From the NCBI GenBank assembly GCA_021613335.1, contig JAJTWR010000431.1, positions 2,877,775 through 2,941,774 of the forward strand: a DNA stretch of 64,000 bases, given 5' to 3'. The notes under the pieces were generated by a model. The model was not told the origin of the DNA and did no database searches. It worked only from the letters and a program-made list of their open reading frames with translations. The first letter of the stretch is position 1. The number at the start of each line of letters is the position of its first letter. A program made the position numbers and the translations under genes. Origin of the DNA: Whitmania pigra (lineage: Eukaryota > Annelida > Clitellata > Hirudinida > Haemopidae). Below are positions 63,129-64,000 of this stretch, one piece after another.

Positions 63129-64000
63129 GCTCATGGACCTTTTCCGAAACAACGAGCCGATTGTTGCCGGTGCCTTTTGCCTCGTACATAGCCTTGTCTG
63201 CGGCTCGTAGCACGTCGGTTTCGTTGTTGCCGTCTTCTGGGAAGCTCGCGACGCCGATGCTGATGGTGACCTTAATGGGCCACGTTCGCTCGGCGTTGAT
63301 GCGCGCCTCGACCGCCGCACGCATGCGCTCACCCACCTGCGCCGCTTCTAGCCGACGGGTCTCAGGGAGGATGACCGCGAATTCATCGCCACCGTAACGG
63401 GCGATGAGGTCGGTCTCGCGCAGGTCTGCGCTGAGCACCGCCGCGACTCGCCGCAGAAGCTCGTCGCCGGCGAGGTGACCACCGGCGGGATGGCCGATGG
63501 CGTCGTTCACTTCGTTGAAGTGATCGAGGTCGATCATCAGAATTGCCATCGGACGATCGTGCCGCAAGCAGCGCAGCGCTTCTTTGCGGAGCACCTCGTC
63601 GAAGCGCCGTCGGTTGGCGATGCCGGTGAGGTCATCGGTCACCGCGAGCCGCTCCAAGCGCGCGTTGATAGCGAGCAAGTGGCTCGTGCGCTCATTCACC
63701 GCAGTTTCAAGGCTGCGCATGTGGGAGAGCGCGGTCACAAATCCATTGAATTGCTCCGCGATTCCGTCTTTTCCCCCATCGGTTGGCAACCGCGCGGAGT
63801 AGTCGCCACTCGCGACCTTCCCGAGCACCTCCCGGAGCGCGATGGCCGTGCGCAGACGGATGCACCAAGAGAGTAGGAACAGCATCCCGGCGAGCATGAT
63901 GAAGTACTCAAGAGCCCGTAAAGTCCACAAGAGTCTGCGCTCTTTGTCGCCCTCGAAGCCTAAATGTGCCGCGAAATATCCGACATCAGCGACGGGTGAC
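63112..64000 (-). CDS. Membrane diguanylate cyclase with GGDEF domain, 5' end outside the window
   Basis: The frame is open to the right edge, so the N-terminus is missing. Visible parts are a short extracytoplasmic segment, a membrane helix (ALEYFIMLAGMLFLLSWCI), a HAMP-like linker (GKVASGDYSARLP), a short coiled coil and a GGDEF domain with RYGGDEFAVILPE. The inhibitory I-site RETD lies five residues before GGDEF, so product feedback is expected. It makes cyclic di-GMP, which commonly controls adhesion and motility. A TTG at 63930 is an in-frame start but would remove the sensor part. Confidence 0.85.
   Translation of the reverse strand, partial: SPVADVGYFAAHLGFEGDKERRLLWTLRALEYFIMLAGMLFLLSWCIRLRTAIALREVLGKVASGDYSARLPTDGGKDGIAEQFNGFVTALSHMRSLETAVNERTSHLLAINARLERLAVTDDLTGIANRRRFDEVLRKEALRCLRHDRPMAILMIDLDHFNEVNDAIGHPAGGHLAGDELLRRVAAVLSADLRETDLIARYGGDEFAVILPETRRLEAAQVGERMRAAVEARINAERTWPIKVTISIGVASFPEDGNNETDVLRAADKAMYEAKGTGNNRLVVSEKVHEHGDTT

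Overview
The window looks like a chromosomal segment of a GC-rich Gram-negative bacterium, most likely a myxobacterium or relative (Myxococcota). Pointers are a small ribbon-helix-helix-like protein of the TIGR04563 type (10372-10644), a response regulator with a DUF4388-like tail, a small Cys-rich CGHYDTC protein, a phosphomevalonate kinase (mevalonate pathway), an HscA/HscB-type ISC operon and many lipoproteins. This placement is inferred from gene content only. No phage, integrase, transposase or CRISPR array was seen.

Layout. 1-9903: a response regulator on +, then a leftward housekeeping run tilS-ftsH-folP-glmM-pdxJ-nnr-tsaE-conserved hypothetical, with overlapping or near-touching genes, and a small Cys-rich ORF. 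9904-12582: an AT-rich regulatory stretch with a candidate small RNA, the small RHH-like gene and a dsbD-like gene. 12583-17466: the complete Fe-S assembly operon iscS-iscU-iscA-hscB-hscA-fdx, preceded by an IscR/Rrf2-like inverted repeat but with no iscR in view. 17564-17647: tRNA-Leu(CAG) with its own promoter. 17650-19488: phosphomevalonate kinase and an acyltransferase, divergent. 19538-29575: a long leftward cluster in which yceD-rpmF-fabH-fabD-fabG-acpP-fabF-rpiB-TPR lipoprotein leads into infA-rpmJ-rpsM-rpsK-rpsD-rpoA-rplQ; it joins fatty-acid synthesis to the ribosomal alpha operon and lacks plsX and secY. 29695-34573: a metallophosphoesterase, ppx and ppk1 (polyphosphate breakdown and synthesis, divergent) and tatA.

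34985-58807 is the standout: about 24 kb of eight tandem paralogous lipoprotein genes, all on +, plus a 55-residue lipoprotein stub. Each full copy has a lipoprotein signal peptide, a stalk of 5-7 putative Ig (He_PIG-like, ISGTP) repeats of about 90 residues, a glycine-rich beta-type connector and a LamG/concanavalin-A-like jelly-roll head. Five of the eight are 1031-1037 residues. One is cut exactly at the end of its fourth Ig repeat, and two have lost stalk modules. All transcription units share the same promoter, TTGCRT-17 nt-TTATCA, with the spacing conserved exactly, and most genes end in a related GC-rich hairpin. Head segments are mosaic between copies, which suggests gene conversion. 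I read this as a diversified family of surface adhesins or lectins; function is inference.

58894-64000 (leftward): a GGDEF diguanylate cyclase running off the right edge, an active/inactive pair of M16 peptidases, and MlaE/MlaF-type lipid-transport permease and ATPase.
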